Source of the DNA: [Mycobacterium] nativiensis
GTDB taxonomy: Bacteria > Actinomycetota > Actinomycetes > Mycobacteriales > Mycobacteriaceae
NCBI RefSeq assembly: GCF_020172685.1
Contig: NZ_CP083986.1
Location: 26,456-90,455, forward strand
DNA: 64,000 nt
Reading direction: 5' to 3'
Every line of letters begins with the position of its first letter. The stretch's first letter is position 1. A model generated the notes under the pieces. That model was not told the DNA's origin and ran no database searches. It saw only the letters and a program-made list of their open reading frames with translations. Of this stretch, positions 26,564-35,342 are shown piece after piece. Position numbers and translations under genes: made by a program.

Positions 26564-27103
26564 TCAGCCGAGCTGGGTGGTGGTCGTCTTCGAGGTGACC
26601 ACCTTGGGGTCAGCGGCCCGCTCGGTACTGTTCAGCAACTTGTGTGCCTGCTCCGGGTCGGGTTCGAACCCGGGGGTGTCGCGGCACAGCTCGATCATGA
26701 TGCCGTTGGGGTCCAGGTAGTACAGCGAGTGGCACCAGCCGTGGTCGACGTCCATCAGCGCCTTGATGCCGGCGGCGTCCATCCGCGCCCGGACTTCGTT
26801 CTGCTTCTCCTCGGTGGCCCGGAAGGCGAAGTGGTTCACCCACACCGGCAGCCCATTCGGACGTGACAACGAGCTGGACCAGTCGGGCTTCTCCCCGACG
26901 CCGTGCAGGTCGAAGAACGCGATGCACGAGCCGTCGCCGAGGTCGTAGAACACATGCCGGAAGAAGCCTTCCTGCAGGTGCTCGACTTCGGTGTGCACCA
27001 GCGGCAATCCCAGCAGGTCTTCGTAGAAGTGGTTCGTGGCCTCCAGGTCGGCGCAGGCGTAGGCGGCGTGGTGCAGGCCGACGGTGGGCTTGGGGGACGT
27101 CAC
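26564..27103 (-). CDS. VOC-family (extradiol dioxygenase-like) protein
   Basis: 179 residues, one VOC domain. Candidate metal ligands are His in GLHHAAYAC, His in VWVNHFAF and Glu in GIMIELCRD, the usual His/His/Glu pattern of extradiol dioxygenases and glyoxalases. It is the first gene of the five-gene minus-strand operon. The C-terminal tail (about 145-179) is hydrophilic and unlike the family. In this setting ring cleavage of a catechol-like compound or a CoA-epimerase reaction is possible. Confidence 0.8.
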   Translation of the reverse strand: MTSPKPTVGLHHAAYACADLEATNHFYEDLLGLPLVHTEVEHLQEGFFRHVFYDLGDGSCIAFFDLHGVGEKPDWSSSLSRPNGLPVWVNHFAFRATEEKQNEVRARMDAAGIKALMDVDHGWCHSLYYLDPNGIMIELCRDTPGFEPDPEQAHKLLNSTERAADPKVVTSKTTTTQLG

Positions 27104-27172
27104 TGGCTATCGAACCTCCTCACGGCCCGTGGTGGGCCGACGGCGTCACCGTAGCATTGACTCGAATATAAA

Positions 27173-27190
27173 CCCAGATTCGATTCTGGG
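27173..27190. promoter_or_regulatory. Palindrome CCCAGA-N6-TCTGGG
   Basis: A perfect 6-bp inverted repeat with spacer TTCGAT sits in the divergent gap between the VOC gene and the Rv0138-like gene. It is a candidate operator for the TetR encoded in the minus-strand operon. Confidence 0.4.
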
Positions 27191-27211
27191 CGCGGACCCT
27201 CGACAACCTTG

Positions 27212-27227
27212 CTAGAACGTGTTCTAG
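27212..27227. promoter_or_regulatory. KstR-type operator
   Basis: CTAGAAC-GT-GTTCTAG is a perfect 16-bp palindrome, and its inner 14 bases TAGAACGTGTTCTA fit the KstR consensus TNNAACNNGTTNNA, which controls sterol-degradation genes in mycobacteria. It ends 8 bp before the ATG at 27236 and so would block the promoter of that operon. Confidence 0.7.
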
Positions 27228-27235
27228 TTCTTCGC

Positions 27236-27742
27236 ATGACGAAGCCGCAGTTCAGCCGCGCAGAGCTCGCCGCCGCATTTGATGTGTTCGAGCAGACCGT
27301 CGCCCGCGCCGCCGAAACCAAGGACTGGGATGCCTGGGTGGCGCACTACACCCCCGACGTCGAATACGTCGAGCACGCGATGGGCACCATGCACGGCCGT
27401 GACGAGGTGCGCAGCTGGATCCGCAAGACCATGTCGACGTTCCCGGGCAGCTACATGACCGAGTTCCCGGCGCTGTGGACGGTCATCGACGAGGACGGCG
27501 GGCGCATCATCTGCGAACTGGACAACCCGATGCGCGACCCGGGCGACGGCACCATCATCAGCGCCACCAACATCTCGATCGTCACCTACGCCGGCGACGG
27601 CCTGTGGTGCCGCCAGGAGGACATCTACAACCCGCTGCGCTTCGTGGCCGCGGCCATGAAGTGGTGCCGCAAAGCGCAGGAGCTCGGCACCCTCGACGAC
27701 GAGGCGGCCGCCTGGATGCAGCAGTTCGGAGGCAAGGCGTGA
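27236..27742 (+). CDS. NTF2/SnoaL-like protein (Rv0138-like)
   Basis: 168 residues with an NTF2-like cone fold: helices FDVFEQTVARAAETKDWDAWVAHYTPDVEYVEH, then MGTMHGRDEVRSWIRKTM, then strands ending GLWCRQEDIYNPL. Ketosteroid isomerases and SnoaL cyclases share this fold. Aromatic and acidic residues line the presumed pocket, but no catalytic pair can be fixed by eye. The length matches Rv0138 (167 residues). It is coupled (GTGA) to the dehydrogenase gene that follows, and the KstR-type box upstream suggests steroid-linked expression. Confidence 0.8.
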   Translation: MTKPQFSRAELAAAFDVFEQTVARAAETKDWDAWVAHYTPDVEYVEHAMGTMHGRDEVRSWIRKTMSTFPGSYMTEFPALWTVIDEDGGRIICELDNPMRDPGDGTIISATNISIVTYAGDGLWCRQEDIYNPLRFVAAAMKWCRKAQELGTLDDEAAAWMQQFGGKA

Positions 27743-28752
27743 GCCGCAAGCCCAAGCTTGTCATCGGCGCCAACGGGTTCCTGGGATCGCACGTCACTCG
27801 CCAGCTGGTCGACGCCGGCGAAGACGTGCGGGTGATGGTGCGACCGAGCGCCAACACCATCGCGATCGATGACCTCGACGTCACCCGGTTCCACGGCGAC
27901 ATCTTCGACTCGGCCACCCTGGCCGAGGCGATGGCCGGCTGCGATGACGTCTACTACTGCGTCGTGGACACCCGAGCCTGGCTGCGCGACCCGAGCCCGC
28001 TGTTTCACACCAACGTCGAGGGCACCCGCAATGTCCTGGAGGTCGCCAAAGACGCCGGGCTGCGCCGGTTCGTGTTCACCAGCAGCTACGCCACGGTGGG
28101 TCGGCGCCGCGGTCACGTCGCCACCGAGGACGACATCATCAACCCGCGTGGGCTCACCCCGTACGTGCAGTCGCGGGTGCAGGCCGAAGAGTTGGTGCTG
28201 CGCAGCGCTGCCGAAGACGGGCTGCCCGCGGTCGCGATGTGTGTCTCCACCACCTACGGCGACGGCGACTGGGGGCGCACCCCGCACGGGGCGTTCATCG
28301 CCGGGGCGGTGTTCGGCAAGCTCCCGTTCTTGATGAAGGGCATCGAGCTGGAAGTGGTCGGGGTCGCCGACGCGGCTCGCGCGATGATCCTGTCCGCCGA
28401 GCGTGGCCGCAACGGCCAGCGTTACCTGATCTCCGATCGGTTGATCCAGTTGCCGGAGGTCATCAAGATCGCGGCCGACGAAGCCGGTGTGCCGACGCCG
28501 TCGCGGGCGATCTCGGTTCCGGCGTTGTATGCGCTGGGTGCGTTGGGCAGCCTGCGGGCGCGGTTGTCCGGCAAGGACGCCGAGCTGAGCTTGAAGTCGG
28601 TGCGGATGATGCGGGCCGAAGCCCCGGTCGATCACAGCAAGGCGGTGCGCGAGCTCGGTTGGCAGCCACGACCGGTTGAGGAATCGATCCGGGAGGCGGC
28701 GCGTTTCTGGATGAAACTGCGTGACGCCAAAAAGCGAGGTACCCCCGCATGA
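27739..28752 (+). CDS. NAD-dependent epimerase / 3-beta-HSD-like dehydrogenase (Rv0139-like)
   Basis: 337 residues with a GTG start overlapping the previous stop. This is an extended SDR: the NAD-binding site VIGANGFLGSHVTRQLVDAG, the acidic strand end (VRVMVRP) and the catalytic YVQSRVQAEE, a variant of the YxxxK motif in which the lysine appears replaced by Arg or Gln. The same region in typical 3-beta-HSD reads YxxSK. The substrate-binding C-terminal part follows. Together with the NTF2-like protein it could act on a hydroxysteroid or on a dihydroflavonol-like alcohol. Confidence 0.8.
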   Translation: MSRKPKLVIGANGFLGSHVTRQLVDAGEDVRVMVRPSANTIAIDDLDVTRFHGDIFDSATLAEAMAGCDDVYYCVVDTRAWLRDPSPLFHTNVEGTRNVLEVAKDAGLRRFVFTSSYATVGRRRGHVATEDDIINPRGLTPYVQSRVQAEELVLRSAAEDGLPAVAMCVSTTYGDGDWGRTPHGAFIAGAVFGKLPFLMKGIELEVVGVADAARAMILSAERGRNGQRYLISDRLIQLPEVIKIAADEAGVPTPSRAISVPALYALGALGSLRARLSGKDAELSLKSVRMMRAEAPVDHSKAVRELGWQPRPVEESIREAARFWMKLRDAKKRGTPA

Positions 28753-29141
28753 ATCCCAGCCACTCGAGCGAACGACCGATTCTCACCCCGACCGCCGAAT
28801 ACCCGATCACCGTGACCCCGACGGGCCGGCACGTCACGGTGCGGATCGGCGGTGAACTCATCGCCGACACCGACGGTGCGCTCACCCTGCAGGAATCGAA
28901 TCATACTGCGGTGCAGTATGTTCCGATGGCTGATGTCAGAACCGACCTGCTGACCCGCACGTCGACCACCAGTTACTGCCCGTTCAAGGGCGACGCCGCC
29001 TACTACAGCGTCACCACCTCGACCGGCCGATGCGTCGCCGACGCGATCTGGACCTACGAGCAGCCGTATCCCGCGGTCGCTGCGATCGCCGGGCACGCCG
29101 CCTTCTACCCGGACAAAGCCGACATCAGCGTCGCCGGTTAG
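28749..29141 (+). CDS. DUF427 protein (Rv0140-like)
   Basis: 130 residues. The family signature is clear: HVTVRIGGELIADTDGALTLQESNHTAVQYVPMADV, then TSTTSYCPFKGDAAYYSV and AIWTYEQPYP. The fold is a small beta barrel and the function is unknown; a ligand-binding or enzymatic role in metabolism is suspected from conserved Cys, Lys and Tyr. It overlaps the dehydrogenase gene (ATGA) and closes the three-gene operon. A longer DUF427 protein is encoded at 44316. Confidence 0.85.
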   Translation: MNPSHSSERPILTPTAEYPITVTPTGRHVTVRIGGELIADTDGALTLQESNHTAVQYVPMADVRTDLLTRTSTTSYCPFKGDAAYYSVTTSTGRCVADAIWTYEQPYPAVAAIAGHAAFYPDKADISVAG

Positions 29142-29527
29142 AGCCCGAGTACCTCCCCGGCGAATCGCGTGTCGGTGTACTCGCGCACCGACACGATTCG
29201 GCCGTCGTGGCAGTCGACGATGAACAACAGGGGGCTCTCGTAGTGGCCGCCGTCGGTGGTCACGCACTCACCCTGTGCCTCTATCACCACGGTCTCGTGC
29301 TCGTTGATGCAGCGGAGCAGATCCAGGCTGACGCGCAGGCCGCGTCGGCGGTCCTCGGTCTGTCGACGCAGGGCGTCCTTGTCGAGGGCTTGCCCGGTCA
29401 GGATGCTCCAGTAGGTGAAGTCATCGCTGACCAGCGCGAAAGTCTCGTCCAGATCGTCGTCGCCACAGATGCCCTGAAGAAACATCCATGCCAGTTCCGC
29501 CTGCGGGTCGTCGAACGGGGTGGCCAT
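29138..29527 (-). CDS. NTF2/SnoaL-like protein (Rv0141c-like)
   Basis: 129 residues from the ATG at 29527. The sequence FDDPQAELAWMFLQGICGDDDLDETFALVSDDFTYWSILTG, then LLFIVDCHDGRIVSVREYTDTRFAGEVLGL, is an NTF2-like domain of the ketosteroid-isomerase type. It converges on the DUF427 gene, with their stops overlapping. The partner reaction is unknown; the location matches Rv0141c. Confidence 0.8.
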   Translation of the reverse strand: MATPFDDPQAELAWMFLQGICGDDDLDETFALVSDDFTYWSILTGQALDKDALRRQTEDRRRGLRVSLDLLRCINEHETVVIEAQGECVTTDGGHYESPLLFIVDCHDGRIVSVREYTDTRFAGEVLGL

Positions 29528-29626
29528 CACCACCTCATGGTGGCTTGGTGAGACCGAACCGGTCAACGCGGCCGCGGCGATCCTTATGATCGCGCCATCA
29601 ACAGTTCGCTTTGTCGTTCCGTCACC

Positions 29627-30511
29627 TTGGGTGGACCGGTCAGTCCGGGGCTGACCCTGGCTCCATTGCGTCGCGGCCCGGCCGACCCGTGTTTCCAGGT
29701 CAGCGACGGCGCCATCTGGCGGACCAGCCTGATGTCCAGCGGGCCGGTGACGGCGCGGATCACCCGGGCGGCGCCCGACGCGGTGGACTGCACGGCGTGG
29801 GGCGCCGGGGCCGCGGAATTCCTCGACGGAGTCCCGGGACTGCTCGGCGCCGACGACGATGCGTCGGACTTCGCGCCTACCGAGCCGACGGTGGCTGCCG
29901 CGCACCGCAGCCTGCCGCACCTTCGGCTGGGCCGAACTCACCGGGTGCTCGAAGCGCTCATCCCGGCGATACTCGAACAGCGGGTGCCGGGCGCCGACGC
30001 GTTTCGGGCCTGGCGGGTGCTGGTCACGGAGTTCGGCACCCCCGCGCCCGGCCCGGCGCCCGCGCGAATGCGGGTCCCGCCATCCGCCGAGGTGTGGCGA
30101 AAGGTCCCGTCCTGGAAGTTCCACCGCGCCAACGTCGACGGTGGCCGAGCCCGTACCGTCGTCGGCTGCGCGCAGCGCGCCGTAGCGCTGGAACGGCTGG
30201 TGACCCGGCCGGCTGTCGACGCACGCGCGGCGCTGATGTCGCTGCCCGGAGTCGGGGTGTGGACCGCGGCCGAGACCGCCCAGCGCGCCTTCGGCGACGC
30301 TGACGCGCTCGCGGTCGGTGATTACCACATCGCGAAGATGATCGGCTGGACGCTGCTCGGCCATCCGATCGACGACGACGCCATGATCGAGCTGCTCGAG
30401 CCGATGCGACCGCACCGCCACCGGGTGGTGCGGCTGCTGATCGAAAGCGGGCTGGCTGTCGAACCGCGGCGCGGGCCGCGGCTGCCGGTGCAGCGCATCA
30501 GTTCACTGTGA
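29627..30511 (+). CDS. HhH-GPD DNA glycosylase, AlkA-like (Rv0142-like)
   Basis: 294 residues from a TTG; no better start in frame was found, so the N-terminus is uncertain. The helix-hairpin-helix is LMSLPGVGVWTAAETAQRAFG, followed by the glycine/proline-rich loop and the catalytic Asp in AVGDYHIAK. The N-terminal region (GPVSPGLTLAPLRRGPADPCF) is the AlkA-type beta domain. It should excise alkylated purines. The C-terminus overlaps the TetR gene at 30503 by 9 nt, tail to tail. Confidence 0.82.
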   Translation: MGGPVSPGLTLAPLRRGPADPCFQVSDGAIWRTSLMSSGPVTARITRAAPDAVDCTAWGAGAAEFLDGVPGLLGADDDASDFAPTEPTVAAAHRSLPHLRLGRTHRVLEALIPAILEQRVPGADAFRAWRVLVTEFGTPAPGPAPARMRVPPSAEVWRKVPSWKFHRANVDGGRARTVVGCAQRAVALERLVTRPAVDARAALMSLPGVGVWTAAETAQRAFGDADALAVGDYHIAKMIGWTLLGHPIDDDAMIELLEPMRPHRHRVVRLLIESGLAVEPRRGPRLPVQRISSL

Positions 30512-31078
30512 GACGGCGGCGCCGGGGGCATCAGCAAAGCGGCCCGAGTCCAGCGCATCGAGCAACTGATCGGCGATCCACGCGAACGCGACACCGTCGC
30601 GCGGCAGCAGCGCCTGCTCGTAGCCGATCAGCAGATACATCGCCCAGTTGGCGAACAGCTGCGCCTGACGGGCCTCGCCCAGTACCTCCAACGCCGACTC
30701 GTAAAGGATGTCGAAGCGTTGCTGGTCCACCTGGGTCTGCACCGCGTGCACAGTCGAATCCGCCGAACTCCAGCACCGGATCGCGGCCTCGGCCCCGTGC
30801 GGCAGTGTCAGACCGATCTGAACCAGGCTGTCGAGACGCTGTCGTGGGTCCGGCAGGGCCCGCACAAACTCCACGTGCTGCACGGTGCGGACGTCCAGCC
30901 AGTGCAGGACCAGCTCACGGGTGAAAACCGGCCAGCTGGTGAAGTAGTGGTAGAACGAGCCGGTCGTCACGCCGAGCCGGTTGCAGACCTCTGCCAGCTT
31001 GAGGCCGCCGTATCCCAATTCGGACAGTACTTCGAGACCCGTCTCGAAGTACGCCTGCCGGGAGAGAATTGCGCCCAT
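30503..31078 (-). CDS. TetR-family regulator
   Basis: 191 residues. The helix-turn-helix is AYFETGLEVLSELGYGGLKLAEVCNRLGVTTGSFYHYFTSW. The C-terminal part carries a Trp/Cys-rich segment (AAIRCWSSADSTV). It is divergent from another TetR gene, with a GTTAAT-N14-ATTAAC repeat between them. The target genes are unknown. Confidence 0.8.
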   Translation of the reverse strand: MGAILSRQAYFETGLEVLSELGYGGLKLAEVCNRLGVTTGSFYHYFTSWPVFTRELVLHWLDVRTVQHVEFVRALPDPRQRLDSLVQIGLTLPHGAEAAIRCWSSADSTVHAVQTQVDQQRFDILYESALEVLGEARQAQLFANWAMYLLIGYEQALLPRDGVAFAWIADQLLDALDSGRFADAPGAAVSQ

Positions 31079-31132
31079 AAGTCGACTTTAGTTCGCCGGA
31101 GGCAGGTCGGGGACATACCGGGCAACAAGAAA

Positions 31133-31158
31133 GTTAATGTTGGTAATCAGGAATTAAC
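31133..31158. promoter_or_regulatory. Inverted repeat GTTAAT-N14-ATTAAC between two TetR genes
   Basis: A perfect 6-bp inverted repeat with a 14-bp spacer lies in the 113-bp divergent gap. The geometry fits a TetR dimer site and would serve either or both regulators. Confidence 0.45.
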
Positions 31159-31191
31159 CACCGCGCAGGGCTGCGGTGTCAGAATTTTGCT

Positions 31192-31821
31192 GTGCCGGTC
31201 CGCGCCATTCACGGGCCCGGGCGTCCCCGCGGTGCGCGGTCGGGCCTGACCCGGGGCCGAATCGTGACCGCGGCCCGGAGCGTTTTCAGCGAATTGGGCT
31301 ACGACGCCACAACTTTCCAGACCGTCGCCAGTCGAGCTGATCTGACCCGGCCGGCCGTCAACCATTACTTCGCGAGCAAACAGTTGCTCTACCGCGCGGT
31401 GCTGGAAGAGGCCGAGGCGCTCGTCGACCACGCCGTGGATCAGGCCAAGATGCAGACCGACCTGATCGGGCAGCTGTCGTCCTTCGTCCTGTCGATCGCA
31501 CAACTCGACCAGGACGACCGCACCACCGCGGCGTTCGTCGTCACCGCGGTGCTGGACGCCGAGCGGCACCCGGAATTGCGGGACTTGGTCGGCGGCGTCT
31601 CTGTCTCCACCCGCGATTTCCTCGCCGGGGCGCTGACGGCCGCCGTTGAGCGGGGTGAGCTCACGACTTCCGTGGAGGTTTCTGCGCTGGGTGAGCTGCT
31701 GTTGGCGGTGCTGTGGGGAATCGGGTTCTACGTCGCATTCGTCGGCGACCGCGACCAGTCCGCGGCGGTGATCGCCAACGTGCACGCACTGCTGGAGCAC
31801 CAGCTCTGGCAGCTGCGATAG
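31192..31821 (+). CDS. TetR-family regulator
   Basis: 209 residues with a GTG start. A basic N-terminal arm (HGPGRPRGARSGLTRGR) precedes the helix-turn-helix IVTAARSVFSELGYDATTFQTVASRADLTRPAVNHYFASKQLL. The C-terminal domain resembles lipid-linked mycobacterial regulators. It lies upstream of the methyltransferase gene on the same strand, as Rv0144 does, although that protein is longer as I recall it. Confidence 0.8.
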   Translation: MPVRAIHGPGRPRGARSGLTRGRIVTAARSVFSELGYDATTFQTVASRADLTRPAVNHYFASKQLLYRAVLEEAEALVDHAVDQAKMQTDLIGQLSSFVLSIAQLDQDDRTTAAFVVTAVLDAERHPELRDLVGGVSVSTRDFLAGALTAAVERGELTTSVEVSALGELLLAVLWGIGFYVAFVGDRDQSAAVIANVHALLEHQLWQLR

Positions 31822-31904
31822 CGGGCGCCGCCACGACTCTGAATAGCTCATCTAAGTTCTTTCGGTAGCATTGCTGTCGGCATCCGCGTCAACGAATGAG
31901 GTAA

Positions 31905-32963
<1,059 letters not shown>

Positions 32964-32998
32964 TCCCGGCCGGGGCGGCGTGCGGTAGGAATGGGGTC

Positions 32999-34375
32999 AT
33001 GACCACCACTATCGGCGTCGCTGACGTCGTCGCGAGGCTCCGCGAAACGTTCGCCACCGGGCGGACCCGGGACGTGGGGTGGCGCCGCACTCAACTGCAC
33101 CGCCTCGAGCAGATGATGAACGAGAACGAGGCGCAGATCGCCGACGCCCTGGCGGCCGACCTCGATCGCAAACCGTTCGAGGCGTGGCTGGCCGACAGCG
33201 CCGGCACCGCCGCCGAGGCCCGCTACGCGGCCAAGAACGTCAAGAAGTGGATGCGCCGCAAGCACCGCCTCCTCGAACTGGCGCAGCTGCCCGGCCGCGG
33301 CTGGGTCGAATACGAGCCGTACGGCACGGTGCTGATCATCGGCGCCTGGAACTTCCCGTTCTATCTGACGCTGGGGCCCCTGGTGGGCGCGATCGCCGCG
33401 GGAAACACCGTGGTGCTCAAGCCGTCTGAGATCGCCCCGGCGTCCTCGCGGCTGATGGCCGAGCTGGTGCCGCGCTACCTGGACAACGACGCGATCGTGG
33501 TGGTCGAGGGCGACGGAGCGGTGAGCCAGGAGCTGATCGCGCAGGGCTTCGACCGGGTGATGTTCACCGGCGGCACCGAGATCGGCCGCAAGATCATGGC
33601 CGGTGCCGCGCAGCACCTGACCCCGGTGACGCTGGAACTGGGCGGCAAGAGCCCGTGCATCGTGGCCGCCGACGCCGACATCGCGGTTGCGGCCAAACGG
33701 ATCGCCTGGACCAAACTGCTGAACTCGGGTCAGACCTGCGTGGCCCCGGACTACGTGCTGGCCGACGCCGCGATCCGCGACGAACTCGTCACCAAGATCG
33801 GTGAAGCGATCACCGACTTCCGGTCCGACGAACAGCACGGCATGCGGATTGTCAACGAACGCCAGTTCAACCGTCTGACAAGCTATCTGGCGGCCACCAA
33901 GGGTGCGGTGGCGCTCGGTGGCGGCTCCGATCCCGCGACACTGCGGATCGAGCCGACCGTGATCGTCGACCCCGACCCGGCCGAGGCCCTGATGACCAAC
34001 GAGATCTTCGGGCCCATCCTGCCGGTGCTCACCGTCGCGTCGATCGACGACGCCATCGATTTCGTCAACGCCCGGCCCAAGCCGTTGGCCGCCTACCTGT
34101 TCACCAAGACCCGCGTGGTCCGGGAGAAGGTGATCAACCGGGTGCCCTCGGGCGGCATGCTGGTCAACCACCTGGTGTTCCAGGTGTCCACCGCCAGGCT
34201 GCCGTTCGGCGGGGTCGGACCGTCCGGCATGGGGGCCTACCACGGTCGATGGGGATTCGAGGAGTTCAGCCACCGCAAGACGGTCCTGACCAAGCCGACC
34301 CGACCCGATGTCAGCCAGATGATCTACCCGCCGTATACAGAGAAGGCTTGGAAGTTGGCGCGGCGGTTGTTCTAG
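32999..34375 (+). CDS. Aldehyde dehydrogenase (Rv0147-like)
   Basis: 458 residues. Motifs are NFPFYLTLGPLVGAIAAGNTVVLKPSE (cofactor site), VMFTGGTEIGRKIM, the general base in TLELGGKSP and the catalytic Cys in NSGQTCVAPDYVL. The C-terminal segment PFGGVGPSGMGAYHGRWGFEEFSHRKTVL is that of class 3 fatty aldehyde dehydrogenases. The product would be a carboxylate from a long-chain or aromatic aldehyde, using NAD(P). The SDR gene follows 46 nt later. Confidence 0.92.
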   Translation: MTTTIGVADVVARLRETFATGRTRDVGWRRTQLHRLEQMMNENEAQIADALAADLDRKPFEAWLADSAGTAAEARYAAKNVKKWMRRKHRLLELAQLPGRGWVEYEPYGTVLIIGAWNFPFYLTLGPLVGAIAAGNTVVLKPSEIAPASSRLMAELVPRYLDNDAIVVVEGDGAVSQELIAQGFDRVMFTGGTEIGRKIMAGAAQHLTPVTLELGGKSPCIVAADADIAVAAKRIAWTKLLNSGQTCVAPDYVLADAAIRDELVTKIGEAITDFRSDEQHGMRIVNERQFNRLTSYLAATKGAVALGGGSDPATLRIEPTVIVDPDPAEALMTNEIFGPILPVLTVASIDDAIDFVNARPKPLAAYLFTKTRVVREKVINRVPSGGMLVNHLVFQVSTARLPFGGVGPSGMGAYHGRWGFEEFSHRKTVLTKPTRPDVSQMIYPPYTEKAWKLARRLF

Positions 34376-34421
34376 AGCCGGCCGTACTGGTGTCGGCTGA
34401 TCGAATGGAGGAAGGAAACAC

Positions 34422-35285
34422 ATGCCCGGAGTGCAGGATCGTGTTGTCGTCGTCACCGGAGCCGGTGGGGGATTGGGCCGTGACTACGCCCTGACCCTGG
34501 CTCGCGAGGGTGCCTGTGTGGTGGTCAACGACCTGGGCGGTGCCCGGGACGGCACCGGAGCCGGGCACAACATGGCCGACCACGTGGTCGCCGAGATCAA
34601 AGAGGCCGGCGGCCGTGCCGTCGCCAACTACGACAGCGTCGCCGACCCCGACGGCGCCGCCAACATCATCAAGACCGCGATCGACGAGTTCGGCAAGGTC
34701 GACGGCGTGGTCAGCAACGCCGGCATCCTGCGCGACGGCACCTTCCACAAGATGACCTTCGAGAACTGGAATGCCGTGCTGCAGGTGCACCTCTACGGCG
34801 GGTACAACGTGGTCCGGGCGGCCTGGCCGCATTTCCGCGAGCAGAGCTACGGCCGCGTCGTGGTCGCCACCTCCACCAGTGGACTGTTCGGCAACTTCGG
34901 ACAGGCCAACTACGGGGCCGCCAAGCTGGGCCTGGTCGGCATGATCAACACGCTGGCCATCGAGGGCGCCAAGTACAACATCAAGGCCAACGCGATCGCC
35001 CCGATCGCCGCCACCCGGATGACCGAGGACATCCTGCCGCCGGAGGTGCTGGAGAAGCTCAAGCCCGAGTACGTCGCGCCGGTGGTGGCCTACCTGTGCA
35101 CCGAAGAGATCGCCGAGACCGGATCGGTGTTCATCGCCGGCGGCGGCAAGGTGCAGCGGGCGGCGCTGTTCGAGAACGTCGGCGCCAACTTCGATGGCCC
35201 GCCGTCGGTCGACGACGTCGCAGCGCAGTGGTCGACGATCGCCGATCTGTCGGCAGCCAAGTCGGCCAGCTTCTCGCTGCAGTAG
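34422..35285 (+). CDS. Short-chain dehydrogenase, MFE-type hydroxyacyl-CoA dehydrogenase-like (Rv0148-like)
   Basis: 287 residues. The NAD site TGAGGGLGRDYALTLAREGA and the ND in VVVNDLGG are seen, then VSNAGILRD, the catalytic Ser in ATSTSG and the Tyr/Lys pair in NYGAAKLGLVG. The long DLGGARDGTGAGHN loop is typical of the dehydrogenase domain of peroxisomal multifunctional enzyme 2 and of mycobacterial Rv0148. It probably oxidises a (3R)-hydroxyacyl-CoA. AGGAAGG lies before the ATG. Confidence 0.9.
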   Translation: MPGVQDRVVVVTGAGGGLGRDYALTLAREGACVVVNDLGGARDGTGAGHNMADHVVAEIKEAGGRAVANYDSVADPDGAANIIKTAIDEFGKVDGVVSNAGILRDGTFHKMTFENWNAVLQVHLYGGYNVVRAAWPHFREQSYGRVVVATSTSGLFGNFGQANYGAAKLGLVGMINTLAIEGAKYNIKANAIAPIAATRMTEDILPPEVLEKLKPEYVAPVVAYLCTEEIAETGSVFIAGGGKVQRAALFENVGANFDGPPSVDDVAAQWSTIADLSAAKSASFSLQ

Positions 35286-35298
35286 CCGATGCTGTTGA

Positions 35299-35338
35299 CT
35301 AAGCCGCCGAGATCGAACAGGTGATCTCGGCGGCTTAG
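35299..35338. terminator. Perfect 16-bp stem, bidirectional terminator
   Basis: CTAAGCCGCCGAGATC (35299-35314) pairs without mismatch with GATCTCGGCGGCTTAG (35323-35338) around an 8-nt loop, exactly between the convergent SDR and PE-PPE genes. There is no T tract, which is usual for mycobacteria. Confidence 0.8.
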
Positions 35339-35342
35339 TGCG

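Noticed and set aside
26661..26682. tRNA T-arm-like GGGTTCGAACCCGGG
   Set aside because: It lies inside the VOC gene reading frame, and no acceptor stem, D-arm or anticodon arm can be drawn around it.
27739..28635. Minus-strand frame opposite the Rv0139-like gene
   Set aside because: No domain and no ribosome site; it mirrors a clear SDR gene.
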